Source of the DNA: Phytophthora quininea
Taxonomy: Eukaryota > Oomycota > Peronosporomycetes > Peronosporales > Peronosporaceae
Direction of reading: 5' to 3'
Length of the DNA: 64,000 nucleotides
Assembly: GCA_011947345.1 (NCBI GenBank)
Contig: JAAVTG010000620.1
Coordinates: forward strand, 620,001 to 684,000
The number at the start of each line of letters is the position of its first letter. The first letter of the stretch is position 1. The notes beneath the pieces are model-generated. The model was given only the letters and a program-made list of their open reading frames with translations. It was not told the origin of the DNA and did no database searches. This document shows positions 9,008-22,353 of this stretch, piece by piece. A program made the position numbers and the translations under genes.

Positions 9008-12000
9008 ATGCTGGACCTGCTGTCGCCGCTGCGGGGCTACATCGCGCAGACGCTGCACTTTTACCTGGGCAAGTACATTGAGGGTATCCAGTTAGAAGGG
9101 CTGGGGCTCTTCGGCGGCGACCTGGTGCTCAACGACCTGGAGATCAAGCGCCACGTGCTGCGCGAGAGCCTCGAGATCCCGCCAGCCTTCGACTTCTCGC
9201 GCGGCTTCATCCGGGAGCTGCGCATCCACATCCGTGGACGCAGCTGCTGTCGCAGCCCATCGAGGTCAAGCTCTACACCATCGAGTTGATCCTGACGGCC
9301 AAGCGCGACGGCGAGCGGCGCCCCACGCGAGTCCCGTCCGTGGATGGCCCACCCAAGTCAACTGCCACCGAAGGGAGCACGGAGGACAAGATCGAACAAC
9401 CCAAGGCTGGCTGGCTGCACGACACGCTGCAGAAAATCCTGGCCAACATCAGCGTGCAGGTGAACAACCTCGTGCTCAAGTACGAGCACGGCGACGTGGT
9501 GTTTTCCATCGCTCTCGGGGTGAGCCTGCTGCTGCTGTTATTGTGGAGTTGTTGGCAATAAGGTAAGAGGTGGAGGGACTGAAGTTTTAGATTTGTTTTA
9601 CTATGGTTGCAGACTCTTGATTTCTACTCTGCTAGCGAGAAAAAGGGCTGGGAGAGGAGCTTTGAAGAGCTCGATGGCGAGCGACGAGCTATTTACAAGG
9701 TGGGGGCGTCGTGTTTGTGTAGAGTATTGGTACCAATAGCTCATTTTCTCCTTTCTCCTGCATGCCATAGCGAATTGATGCGAAGGACCTCACCATATTC
9801 TTGGATCGATACACATGTGATGGCAGACCAAAGGATGCGGTTAATCCGGACCTGGTGCGACGAAAAGTGGTCGGGTACGAGATGCCGGTGCTCAGCAGAA
9901 CATCGGCTTCTGTTCGAGCAAAATTACTGTTATTTCCGAATTTCGTCATGAAAGACCACGATGGTCGCAAAAGCAGACCAACGTCTCCTGTCAACGGATT
10001 GCATGGGCCAAAGGAGAGTTACGGAGAAGAGGGCATTATTGATTTGGATGAACTGTTCTCGTATAGGCCGTCAGTCACTTGCGACCCCTTTTACTACTAC
10101 TCATGCAACCGCGTGGGCGTGGTGCCAATGTACGAAGTCGATATGTTCATCGGTGAACTACTCTTTTCCGTTAGCGACCGGCAACTGGAAATGATCAACC
10201 AGCTCATCGACAGTGCAAGCCGCAAGCTCGATCAAGCTCACGAGTGGGATCCGCAAGAAGCCGATGTCGATATCACAGCGACGGCCGGTACACTTAATGC
10301 GGGAAAACGGAATAGTTCTACAACGAGTACCCCTGAAGTAGCAGAGTCAATGACTAGTGATACTCAGAGTGGCCAAGACGTTAGGAAGTTGGAGCCGGCT
10401 GGAGCGCAGACGTCTTGGTTTGGATGGGCAATCAACGCGTTAGGTACCACGGGAGACGAAACAGACGACGAGCTAGTGACTGAACTACTCGCAGAAACAA
10501 GAGGAGCTCTATTAAGGGCCCAAACGCAAAATACCGTCGCTGAAGAGGATCTTCTGATGCCCAGCGGGCCTATCACTAAAACTTTTGCGTGCGGTTGTGC
10601 ATCCGCTCGGCCTCGTTGACGCTTCGCAAGCACGACGAAGTTGAGAGCGAGATGGAGCAACAAGACACGATGACCGGTGACAGCGAAGAATTTGTTCCGG
10701 TTGCAAATCTTGGCATGGTAAAGGTTCCAGTGCAAAGGCGAAAGAGGAAAGTTGCCCGTCCAGCTGCGCCCATTTTGCATTTTTCGCTTAGTTATGTGGC
10801 CCTTGAAATGCTGTTAGCTCGGGGCGGAGTTGAGTTTGGAACCGATTTAGTGGTTGAAGTTGAGCAAGTGGAGCTAGTGTCCGCCTCAGCCAGCAATGAA
10901 CCCGATGACTCCAAGTGTAAGAAAGGGCAAGTGCTGATGACGTGGGGGTCAATCGATTCATCTCATTTCTCCGACTGTGTATCGCACCCTTACTTTATTA
11001 GCTCCTTTTTCGGGAGGAGACCACTCAACTGAATCAACGGGAGTCGAGGAGCTTTGAAATTGTGAAAGTAAGTCTTGATGCTGATATTCCTGTTTGGAAA
11101 ACGCTTAAAGTCGACCACGGTCGGAGAGGATCAGATAAATATGACCCGGAGACGCCTTGCAACTGTTTTACGGCTTGGAACAACGAAAAGGTACTTTGCA
11201 TTCCTGTCACCATGATTGCTAAAATCTGCGAGCAAGCGACCAGAACGATTGGTATAAAAGAAAGGGTTCTTGATGGGGAATACTATCCAACGCTGTATCA
11301 GCGGCATGGGCGTCCAACGAAATTCCTATTTCCATTTCCGAAAACATGATAAGGGCGTTAACTTCAGTTGCGAACGACTATCGAGTTCATCGCAATCCAG
11401 ATTTGGGGGCATTGGATAATCTATCCCAGGTGCTCCTGCCGCAACTCGTTGCTTTGTTTTGCCGTTATACATTGCATTCATGCTCGGCGACATCGTTCCA
11501 CGCTTCAACGGGACCCACCAACCTTCGGCATCGAAGCGTTCATTCAGCACTACGATTGCGCTTTACATCGACGTTGCCCCCTGCAGACCACGAGCCAATG
11601 TCGCCTCCAAATAGTATGGACGAAGCAACGATTTCCAGAGTGTTAGATGTATCGATCGGTGCCGCTGAAGCCGTCTTGGAGCCCAAAAATGTGCAGATTT
11701 GATGGATGCGGTGTCCATAATTTTGCGTGTAAGCAAAGAGGACGAAAGCGAGAAAGCAACTGATATTGACTACAGTCATTCCGTTGTGATGAGTGATATC
11801 AAGTTGATAACGGCAAGTAGTATTTGCCTTCGCTTTCCCAGCGCTCCAACAGGACTGAATGACGATGTGGCTGAGTGCTCCTGTGGCTCTCTAATTGTGG
11901 TCGTACGTGATGTTATGTGGATGAAGAGTTTTCGTCCTGGAAACAGCGAGTCTCATTTTCAATTGAGTAGGGCCACAGCACATTTTGAAGGAACCTCAGG

Positions 12001-15000
12001 CAAATCCGGCTCTTCCCCGTTAAACCCAATTCTGGAAGCGCTAGGATTCGAACTGTTCATCGCAGAAAAGCCTGGTGCTGGGGGCGATAGCAATGAGCAG
12101 TTCGTGAATCTGGGCAAATTGTCCATCAGTTTGAGCGTGTACGCCGTGAAAGATATCGCGATGAAGCTGCACGGGTTGGTAAACCATGTTGGCTGGTCAG
12201 TCAAATGGCAATCTATGAAGTATTCGACACCCAAAACATCAAGAGCCATACTTCAAGGGGAGATATGTGGCGCAGCATTTTCCAGAGTTGTGTCGAATAG
12301 ACCAAGGCAGGTATTGGCCGAGTGTCAAACGCTAAGTTTCGAGGTTTGTTCTGTCGGCGTTAGTCTTGTAAGAACAACTAGCGCCATTGACACGCGTCGA
12401 GTGATATTCCAAAGCGGTATCCCCCGCTTGCCACTCGTGGCAACAAGCTTGGTATCCCTTTCCTCAAAGTCAATGTTGGGCAAGAAAAAACAATCGGCGT
12501 GTTGCGAGAAGTACCTCTGATCCATTCGGTTGGATTGTTTTCGTTAAATCTAGGTTTGCGTGAGGTATCGTGTGAGCGATGCCAATTTTCAATCAGTGTT
12601 CATTGTGAAGAAATATTTCTCGATCTAGATGGCGCTTCTGAATCGGCAGCAATAGTATCAAGTGTTGTGAAAGGAATCGCAGAAAATCTGCCAACTGCTG
12701 AAAGGCAACAACCATCTAACGTCGCTACGGTGGAAACGAAAACGGTTGCATATGATATTTCAACTGGTTGGCGGTTGACGATTGATCTGAGTGCGGCAGG
12801 GGGTGCATACTTTTGAACAACGCGCTCCAGTTGACCATCCCCTTGATATCAGTTAATTCAATTGATACCGCACCCAATCACTTGGATCAAGTGATGCCAG
12901 GAGGAAGTCTCAATATTGCTTGCTTCGTACAGGATGCCACGGTAAGGGCGTCCGAAAAGGGTGTTCTTAAAGAATTGACCGATCCAATGGTGCTACGCAT
13001 TCAAGATTGCAGCGCATCCGTCGAGCTCACGCACAAATTTTCCGAGGGCCGGAATATTTTTGCAGGTAGTGCATCGTTTCAAGTGAAAACCGTTCTGGCA
13101 CGTCTATCTCGACTAAAGGTGCATATCGTTAGTGTTTATATATTCTTTATTACGCTGACAAGACTAACATTGTATTCCCAAGCTCATATATTTGCTAAAA
13201 ATGCCAATTCTAGATGCTAAGTCGGCAAAACAGCCAACTACTGCAGCTTCGGAAGAGAAAGTTGAAACGAAACCCCAGTTTGGATCGCTAAGCCGGTGGT
13301 ACTGGAAGCTAGGTGTTCAACTTGAACTCTTTGGTGTTGCCTGCTCCGCTGATGTTAGAGAAGGAGGAGTTTGCTCTGTCCAAACAATTGTGTCTGGCAA
13401 CATATTGAATGTCAGTGTCGCTGTGAGAGTCGGCAACCACCACCCAATCAACTACGATCTGGATCAACACTTGAGTGGCCACTTCACCGATTTTCAAATA
13501 TCAGTGGGAGACGTGCGTGTTACGGAAAAGCTGTATCGCCAAAAACAAGCACATCGCAATTCTTTTGGCGAATTTTCAAAGATGCCCGAGCACGCATTTT
13601 TGGGTATATTGGTGTGCTTGGGCTTAGATGAGCTCGAATGTTTATCGGAAGCGTTGCACATTTCGGCTGCGAATGAGTATGAGCAGCAATCATTACCACC
13701 TGTTATGTATTCGTGGCACATAACAAACAATATTGCAAAGGCCTTCCACTCTCGAAGCCGAGAAGACTCAACGAATAACAACCTGCCAGAAGCAGAAATT
13801 CCGCTTTTGGCGTCCTGGAACGATCATCTACTGGAGAAAGCAGCTCGAGCATTCCCAATGCTTGCGGTGTTCTATCGCAACTACAACGAAGCTGGCCTTA
13901 GACGCCATATGATCGCGGCCTCGCTAGAAAGCTTTGACTTTGCGCTGACAACTTCCAGCTTATATTGTCTCGCTTGTGTGTTGCGTGGATCAGATAGAAT
14001 ATCCGGGGACCAAGCCTTCTGTTCCCTAGCGAAATAAATGCGGACGTCAACGGAGATGAACTTGAAACCAATGGACTTTTTCGAAATTCTCTGGCTGGTA
14101 TCGAGGTCTCCGTTGTGCTGGGACAAATTCGTCTCATTCTTCCTAGTGAAAATCTTATGGACTGCATCGCCTCAAGGCGGCAAGTTGTGAAGGGGAACGT
14201 CTGTCTCATTCTCGATTCTTTATCTGTAGCATCTGCAGTAAGAGGTGTGATCGCACTGGATGGATTGGGATACCCACCGTTTAATTCCCGAGTGCTGCCA
14301 AGACAACCAACAGTCCAAGCCCACCGATTTGGTCAATCGCAGCTGCGCATAGGATGCAGAGCAGTAAATATTGTTGGCTTTATTGATAACTTGGTGCTTG
14401 GTCCGAACGTGCAGCATTTGGGCATTGGGCTGAGGCCTGTCGGACCATTCGAGGAACTTCTTGGGCTCGCAAGTGGTAGCCAGGCTCGTTTTTCGGCTGT
14501 GGAGACAATTTGGTCCCCTTTGAACGTGTCGTGTGGCATCGAAGAAGAGGTCGGGGTGAATCCGACAGTATCCCAAAAATGTTGGGTACCATCGTAATGA
14601 CCAAGCTAAGGATCGATCTGCATAAGGCATCGTTTGATGAGTTGGTTGCTCGCATAACTGGAGTCATTCGAGGAATCAGTGCGCTGAGTCAGTCTATCGT
14701 GCCTCAATCGAGAATGAAGCTGGCACCCATCCAATACACGATGTCTCAGCGACAAATTAAAACCTCCAAGAATCATGAACTCAAGTTCTCGAGTGATGGA
14801 GTAGAAGTTAACCTTTTGGCGCGGATACGTCCACGCACCTCCGAATCGGAAGCATTGACGTTGCATACAGCCTTGCCTCATTTTCAGGAAGCGCGTATAT
14901 ACAGAACGGGGCTGTGGGCTATCGTGCAACTGACCACATTGCTAACCATGCTAAAGGAAGCGAAGAAGTGGTTTTGGACCCAGTGCAGACCCAAGTTTGT

Positions 15001-18000
15001 GGCAACTAGATGTGGAAAATTACCCCGAGAAGTTGATCGCTGCACGTTGGAACTTTGGCGAGCAGACAGCAGGGACCTTGTTTGTTGATGTACAGGCATG
15101 CCAATTGCACCTATCGCATCACTTCATCTTGATGATGTCTCGATTCGTTCAGTCCAAGCCACAGCTCTTGTTCTCAACACCTTATGTCAGCGATATTAAT
15201 CTGGTTAAGCCCACGGAGCGACGACCGTTTGTTTTTCAATCCAAATGGACCGTTAAGGTGCTCGTTGCACCGAGCGTGGTGTCATACTGGAAACGAGACT
15301 TAACGAATGGGGGTCGAGCTTCTGGAGTATGGGTAACAAGCGGCGAAGTTTTCGCAAGCGTTCGGATTGGTTGTGACGAAATGGCTCGCCAATCCTTGCG
15401 TGCGTACGGTCCGATGGTCGATGAGATTAGTCGATACGTAGCCATACCAACGCTGGAATTGATGTTGAATGTTGACAAATTTGGAGTCAACACCTCTGAT
15501 GATTTGCCAGCTTTAAAGGTTACCTTTGCACCAGTTTAGTCAGCTCTGCAATCGCTCGCGTCTCAAGTACATGGCAGCAGTTCTTCAAGTTCTTGAATAC
15601 TGTATCAGAGGCACAACGATTACTCCATGATTGCAGCGTCCGAGTAACTGGAGATCGACTTCAGATCGTGGAGCGAGCAGTCATAAGAGACGCAGAGATT
15701 TGTTTGTTTTACTCGGACGTGTCTCGGATAAATATTCAGACCGAAGTAAACGCTATGTGGGTTAAGATGTCATCAGTTTCAGTGGCAGCGCTTCAATCGC
15801 TGGTGACTGCGCATGCCACTACAGATGGAAGATGTGACGATATGACCGAGGGATCTGGTGGCGCGGCTACACGTGCCGTTGGTGACAGATCAATTGCTGT
15901 TCCGGTGTCGGATGGCATGGAGAGTTACTCGTCGACGGATGATTTTAAGGGCTTAATGCGTAAGACCGGGGGTCAACGGGCTTCCCCAGGGGAGTTAATT
16001 TTTACTGATGCCCTGCTTATTGAGACACAAAACATCATTTCGAGCACTGCACAGAGTGCATCCAGCAAACTTCATCTTCAAGTCGACTCCAGCAGCTACG
16101 ATATTGACATGGACGACGTTATGGCTTATATACAGGATATAAATCAACCCTGGTATAGCACGTCAAATGAACGTGCATCGGCTCCAGAATTGAGTAATAA
16201 AACTTACAGCTGGATGGGAATGCGATGGTGCTATCATCTCCCTCGACGGGTTAATACAATTGAGATCAACCCAGTGCCAATTCCGCCAACGGGACTACCA
16301 AGCGGTTGGCCGTCGTGGAGCTGGAACGACGAACAGGAAAGCGACGACGAACGGGTTTGTGATATCTGTTGCCAATTGAGGTGCTGGGACAGCAAAAATC
16401 TTCGTATGTATTAGTCTGCGAATTCTATGTTCCGTGGGAGCGAGTTGAATCAATTGACGATCTGGATGATAATCACGAGCCTGGTAGTTTTGGAGAATTG
16501 ATGAGCCAGTGGTTTGATGATGATTTAGAGGAAACTCGATACAGAAAGAAGTTACTTGAGTTTGGTGGTCGATCAAGAACTTTACTGTTAAAGCATCCCC
16601 GGCGTCCGAAAACTGGGAACTGCGATGGAGAACGCCGCTACGAAGTAAACATGAATCTGAGGTACGTTATACAGGGGTGCGGGCTATTGGTATGAATCTA
16701 ATTAACTACTCTTTTATTTTTTTGCGCAGAATAATCAAAAGCGACTCGTAGTCAATGCATTGCTGGCTTCGTCAGTGCAAATTAGTTCTTCATTGGCATG
16801 TGAAGTGTATCAGCGTGCCGTGATTAACGTTACGCTGCCTCAAGCAGCACTATCAATCTGTTATGTGAGTCCCACAAATGAGTCCCACGATATCATAACA
16901 GCCGAGTTTAGCGATACAGCGCTTTCTGTCGCAGTGTCTGGGAGCTTCCGAACGAAGAAGCTAAATTTCCGGGTATCATCATCGCCCCAAGTATACCTCG
17001 ACAACATGGTACAGCTACTAACTGTATCAGTTATTCCGCGGACTACTGTTAACGCGGTAGTTGAACTATCTTCAAAGGGCTTGGAAATATCTACGGTGAT
17101 CGGCGCAGTTTCAGTGTACTTGAACCAGACGTCATTATTAGTGCTATCCTCGATCCCTGACGTTTTGCAGGCGAAAGCAAAGGTGCCCGAGCCCAGCACG
17201 GGCGGCGACAAGCTATGCAATATGAGGATCACACTTACCAACGCTGCAGGTGTCGATGTTTGGTATCGTCAAGAAGGAACGCTTGAGTGCTTAGTACTGG
17301 CTACTGATGGAAAAGCAGCCTACAGCTGGCTCTCTCTGGCTGATAGCCCGTACTACGGGCTGTGCTTTGCTTTGTCAGACCCGCACAAGAATAGCGCCAG
17401 CAAGCATTTGCGCAACAATCACCAAGTGGCTAACAAGGATCAAGAGAAGGGTTGCTCGTGTTGGTGCGATCCTTGTATAATCAAGGGAAATGCCGTATCT
17501 GGTCGTTTCTTCAGTGGACACGGCTTCTTGTGGATTTGCGTGGAGCTCAGCGGTCTTCAAACAATTATAACACTTCGTTCTTCGCTGACAGTTTTCAACT
17601 ACTGTGAATTCCCCATTCAGATGAAATTGAATGACCAGGGTACAGAATACAGTTGTAAAAGTTTGGATGAGTCTGAGCAGGCGACTACCATGACAGCAGC
17701 GCCTTGCTCTCACGCTAACTGTATTTCGCTAGATGGTTCAGCGTGCACACTGTCAAAATCGGGTGGGGTATCTTCTGGTGGATCTTTCTTTATGGTAGAG
17801 TCCGTATCAAATATTGAGGTGGGCGCTGAAGGTGGGTCTTGGTGCGCTGTGAAGATACAAGACAATATTCCTGCTGAATTTGATCTTGTAAAAGTAAGCG
17901 GTGACCACAAATCTAGTGCTCTCGAGAAAAATTACTGCAGCCTTGCAGAGATTAAGTCACAGGAAACCAAGACATCTTCCCGCTTTGTGTGGATAAAGTT

Positions 18001-21000
18001 GGGTCGTGGTCGATGTCGGACAGTTTTGCCTAACGATTTTGATCCGCTGCAACAGCAAATATCGCAAAGATACACATGGATGGAGCTGTCGCTATGGCCT
18101 GCTATTGTCGTGGAGAATACAACGGATAACGTGGTGGTACTCAACTTTTCTCAAAAGGTACGTGGGGTGAGAATGTTTTATTTGGAGGGGATTGACTAAA
18201 ATGCGTTCTTATGTGCTGCAGTCAACATATGAGAGCCTAGTCTTGCACCCCTGCCGTGGGAACCGTTTGTCGACCATTAATCCGTTCGAAACCGTGGATG
18301 TTCAGCTTCAATGCCATCGATTGAATACTTCGCCAACGCCAACTCAGCTCATTGAGTTTTCGTTGTGTTGCATTGCCGCCGGAGGGAGCCCCAAGGAACA
18401 AGTTTTCGATTGTGCCGGCTTCCGTGTGGTCACGAGTGTCAGTGGCGATAATTGTCCGATGGTGCGAATCAGGTTGAAGCGTGTTCTCAGCGTTGCAAAT
18501 AGAACACCAAGCCAAGTTCTAGTGAATATCGGCAGCCCGCTCGGTAGACAAGCCTGCATCGAAAGGGTTGCTTCGTGTGTTGAACAGTCCTTGAACTTTT
18601 CCATGGTCGGCAGCAACCGACTGGTAATTTCGATTGGATGCGACGAAAATTCAGATGATGATAAAACGGAGCAGACGGCGTGGTCTCCTGAAATTTCGGT
18701 GAACGTGAACGGTGATACGAAGCCGATTGTCATCCCGCTGAGCAATGCGAGGCTAGCAGGTAGAGCGAAATTATATTCGATCGAGCTGATAAACTCGAAT
18801 GGATACCTGAAACTGGTGATACGTCCGCAAGTGGTGGTGATCAACTCAACAGTGAGTAGCATTCTCTATAATTGTTGGAACTGTCGTCCGAGGCCTAACA
18901 TTATTGTGATACCTTAGAATTACAGGCTGAGATTTATGCCAACGGACGGTTCGGGGCACTCCCTTGCGGATGACAAGCAAATGACGCCCCGGTACGTATA
19001 CAGCGATCCTACCTCAACGGTCAATGCCAAATTGCCCTAACATTTTAAATTCTGAATCAGTCAATATCAGGCGCAAATGCTGGGTGGTGCGTTCCGGTAT
19101 GCCTTCACAAAGAAGCAAAAAGAGGAGCATCACCGCTGATGTTTCATCCTGGCTAAGTTCACGTCTTTCTAGACGCCCAAGCGAAGATGTATCGACTTCT
19201 GCGAAACAAGCGCTAGTGGCAAGGCTCTCCTGCTCCTTTCGGATATCTCTGGATGAGGAGGGTTACGAGTGGACAGAAGAGATATCTGTGCTGCTGCCAA
19301 AAATTCCTCTCCAACTCAACCTGGATGGAAAGCTGGAAATCGTTGACATGCAAGCAGCGCCCACAACGCCAGCGAGCACTCACGAAGGGCTGTTGTATCC
19401 AGCACCTTCCTCAACAACCCAACGAAGACGAATACTGATTCGCCACCACGATTTTCAACACAAAATGGTCACCTACACAATGACTCAAAGCGACAAAAGT
19501 GTCAACATCATGTTCTTTGTGGATCATCAACCACCTGTGGTCATTCACAACCAGTGGCAGTATCCGTTGGGCTTTCGGAATGTGTCATTCCCCTCGGATC
19601 CAGAAGGAGTTGGCGCTGACTTTTACATGGAATACGACTGGGGTTTGCAGGTTCCTGCTACGCAGAATAGACTTATCGACTCTTCCCCAGAGAATTCTTC
19701 TACTGCAAGCACGGCTTCCAGTGAAATGCTAAAGGGCTGGCTGGAGGATGAAAATCATTCATCAGAGGGTAGTTGTTCCTTCGAGGCTGCAACGGATGAG
19801 CGAGTGCGCTTCCAAATTGGATCACCCCAGTATGGATGGTCAAATGCGCTCTGGCAGGTTGGAGGGATCCAATTTGCTTCATTCGCTAACTCGAAGGAAA
19901 ATACGGCTGTCAACGTAGGCCCTACTTTCTTGGTGATGTGTTTTTACAGAGCAGGATCTTGGCTGATATCAATTACCTGTCTCGAGGATCCAATCCATGG
20001 TGGACAAGCTGCTAGTACCCCATCACTTGTCCTGCCTTCGACATCAATACCTGCGAAAGCGAAACAAATCTCCCCGCCGTTTTTGAAAATCGGCGTCATT
20101 GTTGAGGAGCTGTCTCTTCATTGCTGCGACGAACACGACCCAGTTCGGGATGAAAGAGGCTTGATTGTGTACCCCGAGATTCTACGAATGTCCTGCAAGG
20201 CAGTGTCAGTGGTATTTTCAACCATGTCAGACCCTCCAGAAGTTGCTCGCCACAGTATGAAGCTGGGATATCTCTCTCACGTTCGATCATACACAACGCT
20301 GTACTTATCAGTGGAAAGCATCGAGGTGGGCCATTTTCTCCAGACATGCAACTTTCCTATCGTTTTGTGCTTCCCGAGTCTCACACATCAAAGAACTTCG
20401 TTCCCTTTGATCGGATAAAAGCACGAAAGGTTAGCGAGCCTGTTGGACAAGCTATTAGACAAGCAGCTACCTGGTGAAGTGGATACGAGTTTGGTTGCAA
20501 GGGTTATCTATACTGATACGTGGGATCCAGTGGGTATTCCATCGTATTTCCACAGTATTGAACTGAAATTGGCGCCAGCAGTGCTTCAGGTTTGGTGGTT
20601 TCTGTCTGTTTTCCTCAATTGATGGTTGACGCATTACTTTTGTTGTTGTCTGTTTTTAGGTCGAAGACAGCCTTTTATTATACATGAACACTTTCATTCA
20701 ACCAGTCCTAGAGGCTCTGCAAGGAAGAACTGTGCTTTACGCTGGTACTCCAAGTCGTGATGAACATCGATCGGAGCTGGATACCTGGAGCGTGCGTTTA
20801 TATGAAGCTGCAGCAGTGACGAAACAGCGCAAAGTCTTCATTGAATACTTGGGGATCAGCAAGCTGCAGATAACCATCACAGCTCGCGTATCGATCCCTG
20901 TTTTGAATAGCTTCGATGGCACTCCACTGTACTTTGGCGATACTCAAATGCGCGAGGTCTTTTCGCTGCCTGACCAGCTGTACAAGGATTTAGCGGCTGA

Positions 21001-22191
21001 ATACGTTGCTGATACCATTGTCCGGTCACCAGTGCTGTTGATGTCTTTGAACATTATCGGCAACCCTGCGTACGTCCGCATTTCGGTGATTTATGCCACG
21101 AATACGTTTTGCTTACTGACCACTTGTTTCTGTTGTTCTCAATGCAGTGGGTTTATCCGGAGTTTTGGCCAAGGAATTCGCGACCTCGTCGAGATACCTC
21201 TTGCGGCATCGAAGGATGGTTACAATCCGTGGGTGCTTACAAAAGGGGTCATAGGTGGTGTAGCCTCCTTTTGGGGCATACCACAACAGCAACGCTTACG
21301 TCGGTGTCGGGGTTTTCGTACTCAATCTCTCGAACGATGGATCAGCTCACGCTGCCGTCTGAACAACTGAAAAAGCGTCACTACAGACGACCGACTCAAC
21401 TAACGTCGGCACTTGCCGATGGGTTGGGGTCGTTGGGGTCAAGTGTTGTTGGTGCCGCAACAGGGGTAATCACAACGCCGATCGCAGTGTACAAGGAGCG
21501 GCAGCTGCAAGGTCTTGACACTGGTATTCGCAATGTGGTTGGTGGTGTTGGGATGGGTCTTGTAGGAATTGTTGCTCGTCCGATGGGCGGCGTTGCGTCA
21601 CTTGTATCGATGGCGTCCGACGGACTTCTCTATGGGAGTGGAATGAGCGGCAATCAGGCGCCGTTTGATGAAGTCACCTCCCGCTTCGATGCTCGCCCAA
21701 ATGAATTGCTCCGGTACAAATTGAAAGTGCTGCCAGATGTCATGGGGAGTGATTTGTTTTTCGCCCATGGCGCGTGGGTTGTTCCGAGCGGAAGTCATTC
21801 GCTTGCCTCCGGAAAGGAAATTCGGTACTTAACAGCAGAACAACTGCAAGCACAAGACAATGAGTCGATTCGAAGTCTGCTGCTGCCTGCCGATTTGACG
21901 CAGCAGGTGACCCAAGTGACGGTTGTGTGCTCCAACGAATTTGTGTACGTTGTGGGCGTCAGCGGTGCGCAGAACCAAGCCGTACTTGTCCGAGTATCTC
22001 TCGTAGCAATTCAGGCGGTTGAGGAAAAATTGAAGGAGACCACTGTGTTGGACTTGGGTGTCAAGGCACTGGAGAGTGTCGAGTGGCTTCGGTTTAGACT
22101 CCCGCCACGCCAACGGCGTCAGCTGAGCCATCAGCTGCGGCTTTGGCTGGCAGAAGATTTGACAAGTTTAAATCGCGTTGGTGGAGGCTAA
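9008..22191 (+). CDS. VPS13B-type bridge-like lipid transfer protein
   Basis: This giant gene encodes roughly 4000 residues, near the length of human VPS13B/COH1. The N-terminus is a chorein domain (MLDLLSPLRGYIAQTLHFYL, GLFGGDLVLNDLEIK, FIRELRIHI) followed by the VPS13B-like ILANISVQVNNLVLKYEHGD and FLDRYTCDG. WMGMRWCYHLPR lies midway; a beta-rich SHR-BD/VAB-type region covers about 16.7-20.4 kb. The C-terminus has FIRSFGQGIRDLVEIPL, SGFSYSISRTMDQLTL and GIRNVVGGVGMGLVGI. Such proteins move lipid at membrane contacts; VPS13B works at the Golgi. Introns seen: 9520-9612, 9700-9770, 13119-13182, 16662-16729, 18158-18221, 18852-18917, 18992-19060, 20590-20659, 21070-21147. About 18 frame breaks occur, nearly all cured by one added base in a homopolymer, such as 9233, 10585, 11015, 14572, 15537 and 21276. 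Confidence 0.88.
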
Positions 22192-22353
22192 GAAGCGTGG
22201 TGGAATATCGTACGAGTTCGTCTCGAACAGGAAGAAGGTAAATGGGTAGCTTAATGTAGCCATCTGCTCGATGTTTTACCCAAATGAGACCCAATTTTTG
22301 GCGCCACTTGCCTTTTGCCTTCGACTTGCCTGTGACTTGCCTTCGACTAGCCG
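22192..22353. other. Short intergenic region before RFC3
   Basis: These 162 bp must hold the VPS13B terminator and the RFC3 promoter. Around 22284-22300 there is GAGACCCAATTTTT, which partly resembles the oomycete initiator plus flanking promoter region (TCAYTYY followed by CAWTTT). The match is imperfect. A CTTGCCTTCGACT-type motif is repeated between 22309 and 22350. Confidence 0.25.

Noticed and set aside
9008..22191. Calling the VPS13B gene a pseudogene because of its many frame breaks
   Set aside because: Breaks are almost only single-base losses in homopolymers, splice sites are all canonical, and conserved blocks are kept from end to end, which fits sequence error better than decay.
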